The notes: a model not told the origin generated them from the letters alone. A stretch of DNA of 33,258 bases from Verrucomicrobiota bacterium (GCA_028293565.1 JAQGON010000159.1:1-33258); one strand, 5' to 3'. Counted from the stretch's first letter, positions 1 to 8,713 are shown. Made by a program: numbers and translations.

Positions 1-75
1 TCGTTACCGTCATTATCTTCTGTGAAAAGGCTTGGGTTTCAGGCGTGAGACCAAGGTCCAATAGAACCGGGGAGC
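1..75 (+). repeat. Partial copy of dispersed repeat family R-A
   Basis: This stretch matches, with substitutions, the 3' half of the two units at 6344-6478 and 6536-6670. Shared blocks are CTTCTGTGAAAAGG and GACCAAGGTCCAAT, in the same order and orientation. The copy is cut by the window edge and ends about 20 bases before the RND pump start, so the efflux operon has family members on both sides. No protein is supported here. Confidence 0.7.
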
Positions 76-96
76 AGATGATGGTACCGTGCTCAC

Positions 97-3000
97 ATGT
101 GGATCGTTCAACTTGCTCTCCGCCGGCCTTACACGTTTGTCGTCGCGTCGCTGCTGCTGCTGCTGCTGACGCCGTTTGTCCTCCTCCGCACGCCCACGGA
201 TATTTTCCCGGCCATCAACATTCCCGTGGTCAGCGTGATTTGGCAGTACACCGGCCTCACGGCCAAGGATATTGAACAGCGCATCGTCTACGGCGACGAG
301 CGCGCCCTCACGACGACGGTCAACAATATCCAGCACATCGAGTCGACCTCGTACGACGGTTTCGGCGTCGTCAAAATTTTCTTCCAACCGGGCGTCGCTC
401 CCGATGGCGCCGTGGCCGAGGTCACCGCCGAATCGCAGACCATCCTGAAGCAGCTTCCCCCCGGCACCACCCCGCCGCTCATCATCCAGTACAGCGCGTC
501 CACCGTCCCGATCCTGCAGTACGGCATCAGCGGCACGTCGCTCTCCGAGCAGCAGATCTTCGATCTCACGATGAACACAATCCGCGTCGGGCTCGTCAAT
601 GTCCCCGGCGTCGGCATTCCCTTTCCCTACGGCGGCAAGCAGCGCGTGATCTCGGTGGACCTGGATCCCAAGGCGCTGGAGGCGCAGAATATTTCTCAAT
701 CGGACGTCGTCACCGCCCTCTCCACGCAGAACCTGGTGTTTCCCAGCGGCACGGCGAAGATCGGCGCCAACGAGTACCCGATCGACCTCAACACCAGCCC
801 CCGCCTCATCGAACGCCTCAACGATCTGCCGATCAAGACCGCCGAAGGCACCGTGATTCGCGTCCGCGACGTCGCGCAGGTCCGCGACGGAAACATGCCC
901 CAGCAAAACGTCGTGCGGCAGGACGGCGTCCGCAGCACGCTCCTGAGCGTCCTCAAGAACGGCAGCGCGTCGACGCTCCAGGTCGCCAGCGGCGTCAAGG
1001 CCGCGATGGCCGCGGTGCTGAAAACCGTCACGAGCGACCTGCACGTCAAGCAGTTCGCCGACCAGTCGGTCTTCGTCAACGCGGCGGTCAGCGGTGTCGT
1101 GCGCGAAGGGGTGATCGCGGCCACTTTGACGGCCCTGATGATCCTGCTGTTCCTCGGTTCGTGGCGGAGCACGGTCATCATCGCCGTTTCGATTCCGCTC
1201 TCCGTCCTCGCCTCCCTCGCGGTGCTCAGCGCGCTCGGGGAGACGATCAACCTGATGACGCTCGGCGGGCTCGCTCTCGCGGTCGGCATCCTGGTCGACG
1301 ATGCCACGGTCACGATCGAGAATATCGAACGCCACCTGCATGCCGGCGAGACCCTCGAGAACGGCATCATGGTCGGCGCGGGGGAAATCGCGCTGCCGGC
1401 CATGGTCTCCACCATCTGCATCTGCATCGTTTTCATCCCGATGTTCTTTCTGACCGGTGTCGCCCGATACCTGTTCGCGCCTCTTGCGGAAGCGGTGGTG
1501 TTCGCGGTCCTGGCCTCCTACGCCCTGTCGCGCACGCTCGTGCCGACCCTCGTGATGTGGTTCGAGCGCCGGAACCACGCTCCCGGCGGTGGCGGCGCGC
1601 ACGCTTCGGCGGCCGCCGGCAAATCGAGGACCGTGTCGCGGTGGCTGCGCCCCCTGGTAAGCTTGCAGCAGGGATTCGAGCGCGGCTTCGATCGCTTTCG
1701 CCAGCTCTACCGCGACCTCCTCGGTCGGGTGCTCGCGCATCGCCTGGCTTTCGGCGCGGGGTTCCTGGGCCTTTGCGCGGGCTCGCTGCTCCTGATCCCC
1801 TTCCTCGGTCAGGATTTCTTTCCGAGCGTCGACGCGGGAATCTTCCGGCTGCACGTGCGCGCCCATACCGGGACGCGCATCGAGGAGACCGCCGTCCTTG
1901 TCGATCGCGTCGAGGAAGCGATTCGCCGGCAAATTCCTGCGGCCGAACTCCAGGGGCTGATCGACAACATCGGGCTGCCGATCTCCGGGATTAATCTCAG
2001 CTACAACGACAGCGGCACGTCGGGACCGGCGGATGCGGACATCATTGTCTCGCTGAAGACCGGGCATCAGCCGACTCCCGGTTACATCCGGAGCCTTCGC
2101 CTGTCCCTGAACCGGGACTTTCCCGGCGCGACGTTTTATTTCCTGCCGGCGGACATTGTCAGCCAGACCATCAATTTCGGACTGCCTGCCCCCTACGATG
2201 TCCAGGTGCTCGGCCGCGATCTGGCCGGAAACCAGCAGGTCGCCGCCGCGATCGCCGCCAAGATCCGCCAGGTGCGCGGAGCCGTGGACGTGCGCGTCCA
2301 GCAGCCCTCGGATCTGCCGCGGTTTGAAGTGGCGGTCGATCGGACGAAGGCCTCGACGCTGGGGCTGACCGAGCGCGACGTCGCCGGCTCCGTGCTGCTC
2401 AATTTGAGCGGCAGCAGCCAGGTGCAGCCTGGCTACTGGCTCGATCCGCAGGTGGGCGTGCAGTACCTGCTGAATGTCCGCGTGCCGGAGTATCGGATGA
2501 CTTCGCTGGCCGATCTGAACTCGATTCCCGTGAACGCCGGCGTGCCCGGCACCGGCAACGAGCAGCTGCTGGCCAATGTCGCCTCGATCACGCGGACGAG
2601 CAGCCAGCCGATCTACACGCACTACAACCTTCTCCCCGTGGTCGACGTCTTCGGCGGAGTCAGCAACCGCGACCTCGGCGGCGTGCTGCAGGACATCAAG
2701 CCGATCATCGCCGAGGCGCAGAAATCGCTGCCGCACGGAAGCTCCATCATGCTCCGCGGCCAGGCGGAGACGATGCGCTCGAGCTTCATGGGCCTGACCG
2801 TGGGGCTGGTGATGGCCATTGCGCTGATCTACCTGCTGCTGGTCGTTAATTTTCAGAGCTGGCTCGACCCGTTTGTCATTCTCACCGCCCTGGTCGGCGC
2901 GCTCGCCGGCATCGTGTGGGGACTCTTCGTCACCGCGACCACTCTCAGCGTCCCGGCAATGATGGGCGCGATCATGTGCCTCGGCGTCGCCACCGCCAAC

Positions 3001-3348
3001 TCCGTGCTCGTGGTCACCTTCGCGCGCACGAATCTCCAGGAAGGAATGACGCCGCTGCAGGCCGCGTGGGAGGCGGGGATCGGGCGGCTGCGGCCGGTCC
3101 TCATGACGGCGCTGGCGATGATCATCGGAATGGTGCCGATGGCGCTGGGCCTCGGTGAGGGCGGCGAGCAGAACGCGCCGCTGGGCCGCGCGGTGATCGG
3201 CGGACTGCTCGTGGCCACCGTCGCGACGCTGTTCTTCGTTCCCGTGGTTTTCAGTCTTCTGCATCGCGCGACGCCGGCGCGCGCAACGCGCGAGGCGGAT
3301 CGGGCCGGTCCGGGGCCGGACATCCTCCCGGCTCCAACCGGCATCTGA
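97..3348 (+). CDS. RND-family efflux pump inner-membrane subunit (HAE1/AcrB-like)
   Basis: This 1083-residue protein has the length and layout of AcrB-type proton-driven exporters: an N-terminal membrane helix, a periplasmic porter half, a central helix bundle, then a repeat of the pattern. The start is fixed by the family-typical opening MWIVQLALRRPYTFVV. TM4 carries the proton-relay aspartate pair (GILVDD, Asp401-Asp402). The TM10 segment reads GVATANSVLVV, so Ala stands where AcrB has the relay Lys940. This is a substitution I recall from a subset of HAE1 proteins. It would export small toxic or lipophilic compounds through the adaptor and outer-membrane channel encoded just downstream, and it heads that three-gene operon. 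A long open frame on the opposite strand is a composition artefact. Substrate unknown; family assignment very secure. Confidence 0.96.
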   Translation: MWIVQLALRRPYTFVVASLLLLLLTPFVLLRTPTDIFPAINIPVVSVIWQYTGLTAKDIEQRIVYGDERALTTTVNNIQHIESTSYDGFGVVKIFFQPGVAPDGAVAEVTAESQTILKQLPPGTTPPLIIQYSASTVPILQYGISGTSLSEQQIFDLTMNTIRVGLVNVPGVGIPFPYGGKQRVISVDLDPKALEAQNISQSDVVTALSTQNLVFPSGTAKIGANEYPIDLNTSPRLIERLNDLPIKTAEGTVIRVRDVAQVRDGNMPQQNVVRQDGVRSTLLSVLKNGSASTLQVASGVKAAMAAVLKTVTSDLHVKQFADQSVFVNAAVSGVVREGVIAATLTALMILLFLGSWRSTVIIAVSIPLSVLASLAVLSALGETINLMTLGGLALAVGILVDDATVTIENIERHLHAGETLENGIMVGAGEIALPAMVSTICICIVFIPMFFLTGVARYLFAPLAEAVVFAVLASYALSRTLVPTLVMWFERRNHAPGGGGAHASAAAGKSRTVSRWLRPLVSLQQGFERGFDRFRQLYRDLLGRVLAHRLAFGAGFLGLCAGSLLLIPFLGQDFFPSVDAGIFRLHVRAHTGTRIEETAVLVDRVEEAIRRQIPAAELQGLIDNIGLPISGINLSYNDSGTSGPADADIIVSLKTGHQPTPGYIRSLRLSLNRDFPGATFYFLPADIVSQTINFGLPAPYDVQVLGRDLAGNQQVAAAIAAKIRQVRGAVDVRVQQPSDLPRFEVAVDRTKASTLGLTERDVAGSVLLNLSGSSQVQPGYWLDPQVGVQYLLNVRVPEYRMTSLADLNSIPVNAGVPGTGNEQLLANVASITRTSSQPIYTHYNLLPVVDVFGGVSNRDLGGVLQDIKPIIAEAQKSLPHGSSIMLRGQAETMRSSFMGLTVGLVMAIALIYLLLVVNFQSWLDPFVILTALVGALAGIVWGLFVTATTLSVPAMMGAIMCLGVATANSVLVVTFARTNLQEGMTPLQAAWEAGIGRLRPVLMTALAMIIGMVPMALGLGEGGEQNAPLGRAVIGGLLVATVATLFFVPVVFSLLHRATPARATREADRAGPGPDILPAPTGI

Positions 3349-3548
3349 CGATTTTCTCATGAACAACACTGATCATAATTCGAAGGGGGAACGGCTGTGG
3401 CACGGGTCTCACGACCCGTGTCGGCTTCGACCGCGGACCAGCTCCGTAACGGAGCCTCTTCGTGGAATGAGTCCTTCTTCACGGGTCGGAGACCCGTGCT
3501 ACCGCCGGCATCTGACGATTTTCTCATGAACAACACTGATCATAATTC
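3338..3548. repeat. 44-bp direct duplication flanking a palindromic element
   Basis: The same 44 bases occur at 3338-3381 and 3505-3548. They span the end of the pump gene and the ATG-AACAACACTGATCAT start of the adaptor. Between them lies the full-length R-B element (3397-3502). The period is 167 bp, not a multiple of three, so the upstream ATG at 3359 is out of frame with the adaptor and acts as an abandoned start. The arrangement fits insertion with duplication of flanking sequence or a tandem duplication. Confidence 0.85.
3397..3502. repeat. Palindromic repeat R-B, full-length copy
   Basis: The ends are GTGGCACGGGTCTCACGACC and GGTCGGAGACCCGTGCTAC, each containing a short inverted repeat and together forming a larger palindrome with a core rich in short stems. 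A second, shortened copy follows at 3573-3626. Its position between pump and adaptor means it is transcribed and could fold into a strong hairpin that alters expression ratio in the operon. Confidence 0.75.
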
Positions 3549-4752
3549 TCACGGCGAAGCGGGAGTGGCACGCGGAGCCTCTTCGTTGAATAAGTCCCCC
3601 TCTACGGGTCGGGAGACCCGTGCTACTCTCCTGGGCGGAATTCTTTTCCTCGCCGTAATCATCGGCGGTCTCCTTCTCGGCTTTCTTCCGCGCTGGCGGC
3701 AGAGCCGGGCGGCCGTCGCGGACATGAACCAGCTGGCGATCCCGACGGTCGCCGTAATCTCGCCCACACCCGGCAAACCCGGAAACGGACTGATCCTCCC
3801 CGCGGAGATCAGGCCCTGGAAGGAAGCGGCCATCTATGCCCGCGCAAACGGTTATCTCAAAAGCTGGGTGGCCGACATCGGCGGGCACGTGCAGGCCGGC
3901 CAGTTGCTGGCCGAAATCGAGACGCCTGACCTGGACCAGCAACTCGCCCAGGCCCAGGCGCAACTGGTGCTGGCCCAAGCCAACCTTCACCTCGCGGAAA
4001 CGACCGATGCGCGGTGGAAGGACCTGTTGAAGACGGGCTCGGTCTCCGCCCAGGACGCCGCCGACAAGGCCGCGGCCCGCGAAACCGCCGCCGCCAGCGT
4101 CGATGCCGACCGCGCCAACATGCGCCGTCTGCAGGAGCTCGCGGCCTTTCAGCGGGTCGTCGCGCCTTTCGCCGGCACCATCACCGCCCGCGCGCTGGAT
4201 GTCGGCGACCTCATCGTGGCCGGCAGCGGCGGCCGGGAGCTGTTTCATCTCGCCCAGGCCGATCAGCTGCGCGTCTACGTGCGCGTGCCGGAATCCGCCG
4301 CGCTTGGCATCGCGGCCGGGCAGACCGCGACGCTGACGTCTCCCGCCAGCCCGGGCCGATCGTTTCCCGCCAGAATCATCACCACCTCGGAAGCCATTTC
4401 CACCGTTTCCCGGACGCTGTTGACGGAGCTCGAGGTGGACAACGCGCAGCATCAGATCCTGCCCTACAGCTACGGCGAGATCACCTTGAAGGAAAACAAC
4501 ACGAAGCCGTTCCTCGCCCTGCCTTCGAACGCCCTGCTGTTTCGTGCGCAAGGCCTGCAGGTCGGCGTCGTCGGCGCGGACGGCGTGGTCGAACTGCGCT
4601 CGGTTCAGGTCGGCCGCGACTTCGGGCAGACCATCGAAATCCTCGGCGGCGTGACTCCGGCCGACCGCGTCATCGCCAACCCGGCCGACTCGCTCCAGAG
4701 CGGCGCCAAGGTGCGTCTCCAGGCCGTTCCCCAGACTCTCGTCGCAAAGTGA
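3526..4752 (+). CDS. RND efflux periplasmic adaptor (membrane fusion protein)
   Basis: This 408-residue adaptor would link the inner-membrane pump to the outer-membrane channel. It has one N-terminal membrane anchor (about residues 34-55, LLGGILFLAVIIGG), a lipoyl-like half (AEIRPWKEAAIYARANGYL), a helical hairpin rich in Ala, Gln and Leu (LDQQLAQAQAQLVLAQANL), the second lipoyl half (VVAPFAGTITARALDVGDLI), and beta-barrel and membrane-proximal domains. The start chosen is the ATG at 3526, inside the second 44-bp repeat. An in-frame start at 3397 exists but would translate the repeat element. Residues about 17-34 are themselves encoded by a shortened R-B copy, so the cytoplasmic tail is repeat-derived. 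The gene is second of three in the operon. Function is secure, exact start less so. Confidence 0.92.
   Translation: MNNTDHNSHGEAGVARGASSLNKSPSTGRETRATLLGGILFLAVIIGGLLLGFLPRWRQSRAAVADMNQLAIPTVAVISPTPGKPGNGLILPAEIRPWKEAAIYARANGYLKSWVADIGGHVQAGQLLAEIETPDLDQQLAQAQAQLVLAQANLHLAETTDARWKDLLKTGSVSAQDAADKAAARETAAASVDADRANMRRLQELAAFQRVVAPFAGTITARALDVGDLIVAGSGGRELFHLAQADQLRVYVRVPESAALGIAAGQTATLTSPASPGRSFPARIITTSEAISTVSRTLLTELEVDNAQHQILPYSYGEITLKENNTKPFLALPSNALLFRAQGLQVGVVGADGVVELRSVQVGRDFGQTIEILGGVTPADRVIANPADSLQSGAKVRLQAVPQTLVAK
3573..3626. repeat. Palindromic repeat R-B, internally deleted copy inside the adaptor gene
   Basis: It shares both ends with the copy at 3397-3502 (GTGGCACG... at the left, ACGGGTCGGGAGACCCGTG at the right) and the GCGGAGCCTCTTCGT block, but lacks the left-central part. 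It is read in frame within the adaptor, coding for its short cytoplasmic tail just ahead of the membrane anchor. Confidence 0.7.
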
Positions 4753-4807
4753 TTCTGGAGCCCGACCTGCGACCGCCATCTTCGAACCCTACGACCAAGG
4801 AAAAAGA

Positions 4808-6274
4808 ATGAACCCGAATTCGACTCTTGCAGGATTTTCACTGACAGCCCTGGCGTTGTTCGCGGGGTGCGCGGTCGGGCCGGATTACAAAAGACCCCAG
4901 GCGGCCTCCATTCCCGCCGTCTATGCGGGCGTGACCGATGGGTGGAAAGTCGCGCAGCCACAGGGACAATTGCCCAAGGGCAACTGGTGGGAGATCTTTG
5001 GCGATCCGGAACTCGACGCACTGGAAGCGCAGGCATCCGAAGCGAATCAGCAGCTCAAAGGAGCCGTGCAGCGATTTGCCGAAGCGCGCGCCGGCCTCGA
5101 CGCAACGCGAGCGGGATTTTTCCCCAACCTGTCGCTTTCGGGCTCGTACGCGCGTCAGCACACGTCGGCCAACGCCCCTTCGGTCACCACCGGCCGCGCC
5201 ATCGGCGCGTCGAGCACCTACGATACGTTTACGGCGCCCTTGGATCTCAGCTACGAAATCGACCTGTGGGGACGCGTCCGCCGGAGCGTGGAATCGGCGC
5301 GCGCCCAGACTGAAGCCAGCGCGGACGACGTGGAAGCCGTCAAGCTCGCGATCCAGGCCGAAGTCGCCGTCGATTATTTCACGTTGCGCGCCCTCGACTC
5401 CCAGCGGGCGGTGCTCGTTTCAAGTGTGGAGGTCTTCAGCAAGTCGTTCGACCTGACGGTGAATCGCCGGACCGGCGGCATCGCGACGGATCTCGAGGTC
5501 GCGCAGGCGGAGACCGTGCTCAAAACCACGCAGGCCCAGCTCCCCGCGGTGGCGCTGCAGCGCGCCCAATTCGAGCATGCGCTGGCGTTGCTGGCCGGGC
5601 AGCCCGCCTCCACGTTCCGGATTCCGGAGCGCGCGCTGTCCGCGGCGCCGCCGGCGATCCCGTCGGGGCTGCCGTCGGAATTGCTGGAGCGCCGGCCGGA
5701 CATCTCCGCCGCCGAACGCCTGATGGCGGCAGGGAACGCCAACATCGGCGTGGCCAAGGCGGCGTTTTTTCCCTCCATTCGGCTGAGTGCCCTGGCGGGC
5801 GTCGAGAGCCTCGCGTCGGGGAGCTTGTTCAACGGATCCAGCCGTTTCTGGGCCGTCGGCCCTTCGCTGACGCTGCCTCTCTTTGAAGGCGGCAGACTTC
5901 GTGCCGGCCTGCGCTTCGCCCAAGCCGCGTACGAGGAGATGGTGGCGAACTACCGCCAGACCGTCCTCGCGGCCTTTTCGGAGGTCGAAAACAATCTCTC
6001 GGCACAGAATTTTCTCGCGAGCCAGTACGAGGCCGAAAGCGGAGCGCTGCTCGCCGCGCGCAAGCAGCTCGAGGTCGCGAACAACCGGTACCGCGACGGA
6101 CTCATCACGTACCTGGAAGTGGCGACGGCCGAGAGCACGGCGTTGAACATCGAATTCACGGCCGCGCAGCTGCGCGGCCAGCAGCTCGTGGCCGCGGTGA
6201 CGCTGGTAAAATCGCTCGGCGGGGGATGGCGCGAAACCCCGACGGAAATTCCAAACCGTTTTTACAGAAGGTAA
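4808..6274 (+). CDS. Outer-membrane efflux lipoprotein (TolC/OprM/NodT family)
   Basis: This 488-residue channel subunit would complete the tripartite pump. The N-terminus has a lipoprotein signal with the lipobox LFAGC (acylated Cys21), followed by the family hallmark AVGPDYKRP. Two OEP repeats follow, each with the usual AxYEIDLWGRVR- and LFEGGRLRAGLRFAQA-like segments and the RRPDISAAER motif between them. A purine-rich ribosome site (AAGGAAAAAG) lies just before the ATG, and the gene sits 55 bases after the adaptor. The family-typical end 'SLGGGW' is followed by about a dozen residues that run into repeat R-A, and the stop codon (6272-6274) lies inside the left arm of that repeat. Family certain; C-terminal tail probably acquired. 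Confidence 0.95.
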   Translation: MNPNSTLAGFSLTALALFAGCAVGPDYKRPQAASIPAVYAGVTDGWKVAQPQGQLPKGNWWEIFGDPELDALEAQASEANQQLKGAVQRFAEARAGLDATRAGFFPNLSLSGSYARQHTSANAPSVTTGRAIGASSTYDTFTAPLDLSYEIDLWGRVRRSVESARAQTEASADDVEAVKLAIQAEVAVDYFTLRALDSQRAVLVSSVEVFSKSFDLTVNRRTGGIATDLEVAQAETVLKTTQAQLPAVALQRAQFEHALALLAGQPASTFRIPERALSAAPPAIPSGLPSELLERRPDISAAERLMAAGNANIGVAKAAFFPSIRLSALAGVESLASGSLFNGSSRFWAVGPSLTLPLFEGGRLRAGLRFAQAAYEEMVANYRQTVLAAFSEVENNLSAQNFLASQYEAESGALLAARKQLEVANNRYRDGLITYLEVATAESTALNIEFTAAQLRGQQLVAAVTLVKSLGGGWRETPTEIPNRFYRR

Positions 6275-6434
6275 CGGAGGCAACGAAGAGCCGTCCGTAT
6301 CCAGCGTCGAGGTTGCAAGCAGTGACGGACCGGGAGGGGGTTCGGAATTCAAAACCGGAAAATGGCGCTTTGCCTGCAAACCTCGACGCTTCCCACGGAC
6401 GGCTCTTTGTTAACTCCGTTTCCTTCTGTGAAAA
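6259..6434. repeat. Long imperfect palindrome (repeat R-A with both arms)
   Basis: The left arm (6259-6320) and right arm (6374-6434) are near-complementary over about 60 bases. The block GAAGAGCCGTCCGT at left pairs with ACGGACGGCTCTTTG at right, and CAGAAGG pairs with CCTTCTG. The roughly 53-base loop is unique. The element overlaps the last codons and the stop of the outer-membrane factor gene, so its RNA could form a hairpin at the mRNA 3' end. Confidence 0.8.
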
Positions 6435-6670
6435 GGATCGGGGTTCGGGATGGGACCAAGGTCCAATGGAATTGCGGGAGGTGGTAACGTATCCACGTAG
6501 GCGTTGCCAGCAGCGGCCGACCAGCAGAGGGGATCGGAATTCAAAACCGAAAAATCACGCTTTGCTTGCAAACCTCGACGCCTTCCACGGACGGCCCTTC
6601 GTTAACTCCGTTCCCTTCTGTAAAAATGCTCGGGGTTCGGGATGGGACCAAGGTCCAATGGAATTGCGGG
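6344..6670 (+). repeat. Two direct copies of a ~135-bp unit (R-A right-hand part)
   Basis: Units at 6344-6478 and 6536-6670 both begin GGAATTCAAAACC and end CCAATGGAATTGCGGG, with a few substitutions between, separated by 57 unrelated bases. The stretch 6275-6708 between the efflux operon and the aldo/keto reductase is almost entirely made of this family. I see no gene in it, although the reductase frame stays open through it. Confidence 0.85.
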
Positions 6671-6708
6671 GCTCGCGATGGTACTTTCTCGCCGTGGAAA
6701 CAATCGCA

Positions 6709-7671
6709 ATGAAAACAAAACAACTGGGAAATTCGGATCTGTTCATCACGCCTGTCGGCTTTGGATCCTGGGCCATCGGCGGCGCCGGATGGCAGTTTGG
6801 CTGGGGAAAACAAAACGACGACGCCTCCGTCGCCGCCATTCACCGCGCGCTGGAGCGGGGCATCAACTGGATCGACACCGCGGCGGTCTACGGCCTCGGC
6901 CACTCGGAGGAAATCGTGTCCCGCGCCCTCGCGGACTGGCCGGGACCGCGGCCTTATGTCTTCACCAAATGCGGACTGCGCTGGGATGCCCAGGGCCGGA
7001 CGCGCCGCGATTTGAGCGCCGCCTCCATCCGCCAGGAATGCGAGGACAGCCTGCGCCGGCTCGGCGTGGACGGGATCGACCTCTATCAAATCCACTGGCC
7101 GGTGGAGACCCTGAAGGATGTCGAGGAAGGATGGAGCACGATGGCCCAACTGCAGTGGGAAGGTAAGGTGCGGTGGATCGGAGTCTCGAATTTCAACGTG
7201 GAACAGATGACGCGAGCCCAGGCCATTGCTCCGATCACGTCGCTGCAGCCGCCCTTCTCGCTGGTGCATCCCGAAGTGGAGGCGGAGATCCTGCCCTACT
7301 GCGGACGCGAGGGTATCGGCACGATCGTCTATTCGCCGATGGCGTCGGGCCTGTTGACCGGCGCCATGACGCGGGAGCGCATTTCCCGGCTGCCGGAAGA
7401 CGACTGGCGCAAGCATCATCCCGATTTCAACGAACCGAAATTATCGGCCCACCTCGCATTGGTGGAGCGCCTGCGCGACATCGGCAAACGCCACGGCTGT
7501 TCGGCCGGCGCCGTCGCGGTGGCCTGGACGCTGCAGCATCCAGGGGTGACCGCCGCGATCGTCGGCGCGCGCCGCCCGGAACAGGTCGACGACATCGCCG
7601 CCGCGGCCGCGCTTCACCTCACGCCAACCGACCTCGACGAAATCGAAACGATCGCCGAACTCTCGCAGTAG
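6709..7671 (+). CDS. Aldo/keto reductase
   Basis: A 320-residue NAD(P)H-dependent TIM-barrel oxidoreductase interconverting a carbonyl and an alcohol. The catalytic tetrad is visible: Asp56 (WIDTAAVYG), Tyr61, Lys87 (VFTKCG) and His129 (DLYQIHWP). The phosphate-binding end of the cofactor site is in 'TAAIVGARRPEQVDD'. The frame is open upstream to 6226, but that part is repeat R-A. The ATG at 6709 gives the family-typical MKTKQLGNSDLFITPVGFG opening. It is followed 40 bases later by a hydroxyacid dehydrogenase and converges on the large catabolic cluster, so it may reduce or oxidise an intermediate of that pathway. This is inference; the exact substrate cannot be read from sequence. Confidence 0.93.
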   Translation: MKTKQLGNSDLFITPVGFGSWAIGGAGWQFGWGKQNDDASVAAIHRALERGINWIDTAAVYGLGHSEEIVSRALADWPGPRPYVFTKCGLRWDAQGRTRRDLSAASIRQECEDSLRRLGVDGIDLYQIHWPVETLKDVEEGWSTMAQLQWEGKVRWIGVSNFNVEQMTRAQAIAPITSLQPPFSLVHPEVEAEILPYCGREGIGTIVYSPMASGLLTGAMTRERISRLPEDDWRKHHPDFNEPKLSAHLALVERLRDIGKRHGCSAGAVAVAWTLQHPGVTAAIVGARRPEQVDDIAAAAALHLTPTDLDEIETIAELSQ

Positions 7672-7711
7672 CGCCGGTCCGCCTGCCGCTCATCAACCAA
7701 AGGAGAATAAA

Positions 7712-8623
7712 ATGAAAATCGGTTTTATCGGATTAGGCATTATGGGCAGCCGCATGGCGGGGAACCTCCAAAAACGCGGCCATTCCCTCATCGTCCACAA
7801 TCGAACCCGGGAAAAGGCGGAACCGTTGCTGTCGCATGGCGCGATCTGGGCCGACTCGCCCGCGGAAGCGGCCGCGCAGGCGGAAATCATCTTCACGATG
7901 CTGGCTCCCACGCACGCCGTCGCGGAAGCGGCGCTGGGCAAGGAGGGATTCCTTCCCGGCTTCGAGCCGGGACGCCTGTGGGTGGACTGCAGCACGGTGG
8001 ATCCGTCATTCTCGCGGGAGATGGCCGAAGCCGCGCGAGCGCATGGCATCCGTTTCCTTGGCGCCCCGGTGACGGGTTCCAGGAGCCAGGCCGCGCTCGC
8101 CACGCTGGTGTTTTGGGTCGGGGGCGCCGCCGAGGATCTGGAATCGTGCCGGCCCTTGCTGGAATGCATGGGAAACCGGGTCGCCCACGTCGGCGGACCC
8201 GGCATGGGGGCCGCGCTCAAGATCGTGATCAACCAATTGCTCGGCACCGGCATGGCCGCGTTTGCCGAAGGGTTGGTCCTGGGCGAGTCGCTCGGCCTGT
8301 CCCGATCGGTGCTGATGGGCGCGCTTCTCGGCGGACCCGCGGTGGCTCCCTTCCTCACGTTCAAGCGCGAGCGCATTGAAACCGGAAATTACGGACCAGC
8401 CGATTTCCCGCTGCGCTGGCTGCAGAAAGATCTACACCTCGCCGCATTGAGCGCCTACGATTCCGGCGCAGCCATGCCTTTGACGAATGTGGCGAAGGAA
8501 ATCTACCAGCTGGCCATCCAGGAAGGCCACGCCGACGACGATTTTTCCGCCATCTACGATTACCTCGCGCGCAACGCCGGCGCGAAGCGGCCGCTCTCCG
8601 AGCCCGTCGAGCAGCCCGCTTGA
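7712..8623 (+). CDS. NAD(P)-dependent beta-hydroxyacid dehydrogenase (3-hydroxyisobutyrate / tartronate semialdehyde reductase family)
   Basis: This 303-residue enzyme starts with a Rossmann nucleotide-binding motif (GFIGLGIMGSRMAGNL). It has the substrate-loop motif near residues 91-98 (VDCSTVDP), the GAPVTGSRSQA loop (118-128), and the presumed catalytic Lys170 in 'GAALKIVINQLLG'. Such enzymes oxidise 3-hydroxyisobutyrate or reduce tartronate semialdehyde, glyoxylate or succinic semialdehyde. The Arg-29/31 region (VHNRTREKA) suggests NADP preference, which is tentative. A strong ribosome site (AAAGGAG) precedes the ATG. It is likely co-transcribed with the preceding aldo/keto reductase. In sugar-acid pathways such a reductase often handles the aldehyde released by an aldolase, which would fit the adjacent DapA-like lyases. 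Confidence 0.93.
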   Translation: MKIGFIGLGIMGSRMAGNLQKRGHSLIVHNRTREKAEPLLSHGAIWADSPAEAAAQAEIIFTMLAPTHAVAEAALGKEGFLPGFEPGRLWVDCSTVDPSFSREMAEAARAHGIRFLGAPVTGSRSQAALATLVFWVGGAAEDLESCRPLLECMGNRVAHVGGPGMGAALKIVINQLLGTGMAAFAEGLVLGESLGLSRSVLMGALLGGPAVAPFLTFKRERIETGNYGPADFPLRWLQKDLHLAALSAYDSGAAMPLTNVAKEIYQLAIQEGHADDDFSAIYDYLARNAGAKRPLSEPVEQPA

Positions 8624-8681
8624 ACACTCGCCTCAAGCACCGAACAATTCACGGGCTCCAAATGAGTTGAACGCAAAGAGC

Positions 8682-8713
8682 GCAAAGGGCCCGAAGAGAC
8701 GGGAGCCCTTTGC
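8682..8713. terminator. Hairpin between convergent genes
   Basis: GCAAAGGGC (8682-8690) pairs with GCCCTTTGC (8705-8713) around a 14-base loop. It lies between the ends of the plus-strand dehydrogenase and the minus-strand Asp-box cluster, a natural place for a two-way terminator, though no clear T-run follows. The neighbouring AACGCAAAGAGCGCAAAGG also resembles a short interspersed palindrome seen in many related genomes (recollection). Confidence 0.5.

Noticed and set aside
13-3369. Open frame of 1118 codons on the minus strand opposite the RND pump
   Set aside because: His/Arg/Asp-rich with no domain or ribosome site; it mirrors codon bias of the securely identified pump gene.
3499-4779. 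Long minus-strand frame opposite the efflux adaptor
   Set aside because: Shadow of the adaptor gene; composition is Gly/Arg/Asp-rich and lacks any recognisable motif.
3338-6670. Possible CRISPR array from the repeated palindromes
   Set aside because: Repeats are few, of unequal length and spacing, without unique spacers of constant size or cas genes.
6226-6708. In-frame upstream extension of the aldo/keto reductase
   Set aside because: Consists of repeat R-A units and overlaps the outer-membrane factor end; the reductase fold begins at 6709.
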